A stretch of 51,594 nt of DNA from Cylindrotheca closterium (taxonomy: Eukaryota > Bacillariophyta > Bacillariophyceae > Bacillariales > Bacillariaceae): the NCBI GenBank assembly GCA_933822405.4, contig CAKOGP040000624.1:1-51594 (forward strand), in the 5' to 3' direction. Positions 49,033-51,594 of the stretch are shown one piece after another. The position numbers and the translations under genes are program-made. Every line of letters begins with the position of its first letter. Position 1 is the first letter of the stretch. The notes under the pieces were generated by a model. That model saw only the letters and a program-made list of their open reading frames with translations. It was not told where the DNA came from and ran no database searches.

Positions 49033-51594
49033 ATGCTAGTAGAGAACTGCGCAAAGCTGGGACCAGAAAAGATTCCAACAGATACCAGGGCAAACCGAAA
49101 AGATTCCAGCAGAAGAAATCAGGGCGATTCCAGCAGGCCCGATAGAGCTCAACAAAAGTTGAAGGCTGCAGGCATGCTGGATCATGAAGAGGGCGGACAA
49201 AAGAAGGATCTGGAATCAAAGCCCATTGAGGATACTGCCGGCGAAGGAGCCAAAATAAATATCAACAAAGGCGGTGAGGTATTGCTTGAAGCCGTAGCTG
49301 TGGACAAAAACGCAGGAAAAGCTCCAGTCGATGCAATGGAGGACGCTTCCACTACAACCAAAGGCGTGGTCTCCCCAGCACCAGCACCAGTACCTAACGG
49401 TACCGGAGGCCCACCAGACACCACTCCTCATAATGAAGAAGACAAGCAACCCAAATCCAAAGAAAAACCATTTTATTGCAAAGGCTGGTTCTGGGTTGTC
49501 GTCCTACTAATCTTGGTTGGAGGAGCTGTCGCCATCTTTTTTGGGACGCGAATCAATGACACCACTGCCGCTGTTCCTGAGTCAGAGACTGTTTCTGGAA
49601 CTGATCCCGATCCAACAGAGTCTGTGCCAACAATGGCACCTGTATCCAGCAGTCCCTCTGGATCACCGTCCAGCACGCCAAGCAGCCTAGTCTTGTTGGA
49701 TCTTCCTCCTTCATCAGAAGACTGCGCCGCAATTGCCAACGGAGAAGTGGTGCCTGGGCAAGACAATACCGTATTGCAAAGCTACCAGGTGCAAATGGAT
49801 GTTGTGCTAGACTCTGAATATCCCGATGACACCACGGCCCAGGAGTTGGAAGAGAAAATCCAAGCTCTTTTCATGCCAGAACTCGCTGGGTGTCCAATCA
49901 ACACTGAAAGACGCATGCTGAGGACTCTGTCCGGGCAAGAAAATCTATCTCGTCAGAGCAGTTCTTCCTCGGATAATGTGAAGATTGTAAATGGTTGTGC
50001 GACGGTACCTGGTGCGGCCAGAATCGGCTACAGGTTGTGTACAGAGCGACAAAACACCGTGCTTGCATGTATCCACAATCCTTGATTTGTACTTGAAGGA
50101 GTCTGCTACAACATTTACCTTGACAAATATGATTATTCAGGTGTTTGGACCAGAACCAGAGTTGGTTACAAAGCTTGGCTTGCCCCAACCATTCAAGCAA
50201 GCACTCATTGTTTCCATGGGGGCTACGGGCACAGGTCCTGCACCTCCTGTTCCCCCGTCAGACTCTTCGGCCACTCCCAGTGCAAGTCCATCCAGTGCTC
50301 CTAGTGCATCTGCTTTCAGCAATCCCACCCAAGCTCCTGCTTCATTTCCGACCACTGATGAGCCAACGTTGATGCCTAGTTCGCTTCCATCGGCTCTACC
50401 TACTCCTGATATTACTATCAATGTGACACCTGGCCCAACACCTGCTCCAACATTTGTTCCTGTACTGGATGCAACACCACTGCCACCATCGCAACCATCA
50501 CAAGGTCCAACACAACTTCCAACACCACTGCGAACTAGACGTCCGGCACAACTGCCATCAATTGCACTTTCATCTTTACCCAGCCCTGGGCCTTCTAGTG
50601 CGCCTTCGGCTTTTGATGGACTGGGTGTTCCGATTGTGGCTGATTGGGACAACGGACTGACTGCAGAAGAGGATATTGGTAGATACTTTCTTTACCTCCG
50701 CCAGCATTGGCAAGTGATATTTGGGTCCTTGTCGCCCTCGGGAGGATTGGCAACATATGGAGTGGAACAAAAACAAAACGGTCAAGTCATTTGGCAAGGA
50801 ACCGTCGGAGTGTGGACATTTGATGCTTCCCCACAGCCCCGCGCTGGTGCTCCTGATGGGTATGAGGTTGGGAGAGTCAACGCGATTAGGAGTGCTGCTG
50901 ATGGACAATGGGTAAGACAGAGTCATACATCAATTGATGGTCATTGCAATTCAATTGACTTCTTGTTTCCAATGCAGTTTCTCTATTTCCTTTCACAGCA
51001 AACTGGTGATGTCATTGTTCCTTCACCCTGTTTTCAAACCAACACTGAGCTATCTGATGCAGTAGGTGACTGGTTTGATACCCCAGAATTAAAGGGATCA
51101 GTTGAAGACCAATATGGCCCAATCGCAGACTGGTGTTTTGGTGCAGGTGTTACAAGCATGCAGGACCTGTTCTTTGAACATTCTACTTTCAATGAGGATA
51201 TTGGAAACTGGGACGTGTCATCTATAACAAATATGGATCAGATGTTCCGGGGTGCGAGTGTCTTCAACCAGGACTTGTCATCATGGGATGTTTCTTCTGC
51301 TACATCTATGGCCAGTATAATCAACAGGGCATCAGTCAAATTTGCAGAGAAATTCAATCAAGACATATCATCGTGGGATGTTTCCAGAGTCACAAACTTA
51401 CAAGTGACGTTCCAAGTAGCAGGGTCGTTCAACCAAGATTTGTCGTCATGGGATGTTTCTTCTGTAACTGATGTGGGTACCACCTTTCAAGGAGCAGTTG
51501 CATTCAATCAAGACATATCATCATGGGATGTTTCCTCTGTAACTTCAATGTATCGAATGTTCCGGGACGCCCTTGCCTTTGACCAAGACTACTG
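49033..51594 (+). CDS. BspA-type leucine-rich-repeat surface protein, type II membrane topology, 3' end outside the window
   Basis: The N-terminal region is hydrophilic, followed by a TM helix (GWFWVVVLLILVGGAVAIFFG, about residues 151-171) and Ser/Pro/Thr-rich stalks. The extracellular part first shows a conserved diatom module (VVPGQDNTVLQSYQVQMDVVL), then, after a frame break near 50020, SATGCVQSDKTPCLHVSTILDLYLKES, a Pro/Ser/Thr stalk (SATPSASPSSAPSAS), and IGRYFLYLRQHWQVIFGSLSPSGG. A 66-bp intron (50912-50977, GTAAGA...GCAG) follows, then at least six roughly 23-residue BspA/DUF285 units of the type F.GA..FNQDLSSWDVSSVT (51160 to the end). Such repeats make surface adhesion or ligand-binding solenoids. 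The break at 50020 shifts the frame by one base; with the A at 50020 skipped, the reading continues without a stop to the window end. The start is the first ATG in frame; 49174 is an alternative. The gene is probably intact in the family sense but damaged or misread at one base. Confidence 0.72.

Overview
The window is nuclear DNA of a photosynthetic stramenopile, most likely a pennate diatom; I cannot name the species. The evidence is: short GT-AG introns (66 to 229 bp) with a frequent GTACGT donor; a light-harvesting protein and two other proteins with bipartite plastid targeting (signal peptide followed by AFAP, AFQP or AFVLP-type cleavage sites); very Ser/Gln/Asn/poly-Ala/poly-His rich proteins encoded by trinucleotide runs; and BspA-type leucine-rich repeat genes of the kind that are expanded in diatoms. 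No bacterial, viral or transposon gene is recognisable.

Layout, left to right. 1-560: short repeat array with a perfect hairpin, then the promoter of a light-harvesting (LHC/FCP superfamily) gene (561-1360). 1957-6024: three-exon ISWI-like SNF2 ATPase ending in PHD-type zinc fingers. 6237-7150: broken AAA/NACHT-like ATPase fragment. 7391-7822: small four-helix membrane protein. 8118-10536 (minus) and 10611-11599 (plus) form a tight head-to-head pair: a PhoX/DUF839-type membrane ectoprotein and a Ttd14/AAA_28-type ATPase. 11852-12399: small secretory or membrane protein. 12400-14176: no gene I can support. 14177-17094: DUF2780-like alpha-helical protein and a plastid FAD oxidoreductase. 17836-19119: METTL21-type methyltransferase. 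19466-20891: decayed LRR pseudogene carrying a 52-bp inverted repeat. 21037-21623: single-domain globin. 22669-24256: plastid protein with two CaMKII-association-domain-like (SnoaL fold) copies. 24830-26320: Tudor-like chromatin protein. 26716-28521: SET-domain methyltransferase of the Rubisco-LSMT/SETD3 class. 29289-33020: large protein with four PDZ-containing repeats and a long Ala/Glu/Lys coiled coil. 33577-34467: acidic/RS-rich disordered protein. 35534-36259: helical-repeat-like protein. 37072-38396: secreted, probably GPI-anchored Cys-rich protein with frame breaks. 39045-40073: nitroreductase-like protein. 40685-41881: ER thioredoxin-like membrane protein. 42433-43920: coiled-coil protein. 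44056-46935: LicD + cytidylyltransferase + 2-oxoglutarate oxygenase fusion. 47250-47963: PH-domain protein. 49033-end: BspA-type LRR surface protein, cut by the window edge.

The genes do not form one pathway, as expected for a eukaryotic chromosome. The most striking points are the three-enzyme LicD/cytidylyltransferase/oxygenase fusion, which looks like a self-contained machine for activating, transferring and perhaps oxidising a phospho-alcohol (phosphocholine, phosphoethanolamine or related) on a glycan; an 8-bp palindrome TACCGGTA that is strongly over-represented and often lies just upstream of start codons; and several genes whose frames are interrupted by single-base lesions, which should be checked against reads before they are called pseudogenes. 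Exon boundaries were chosen by hand from splice signals, frame continuity and protein continuity; start codons are the least certain part of most models.
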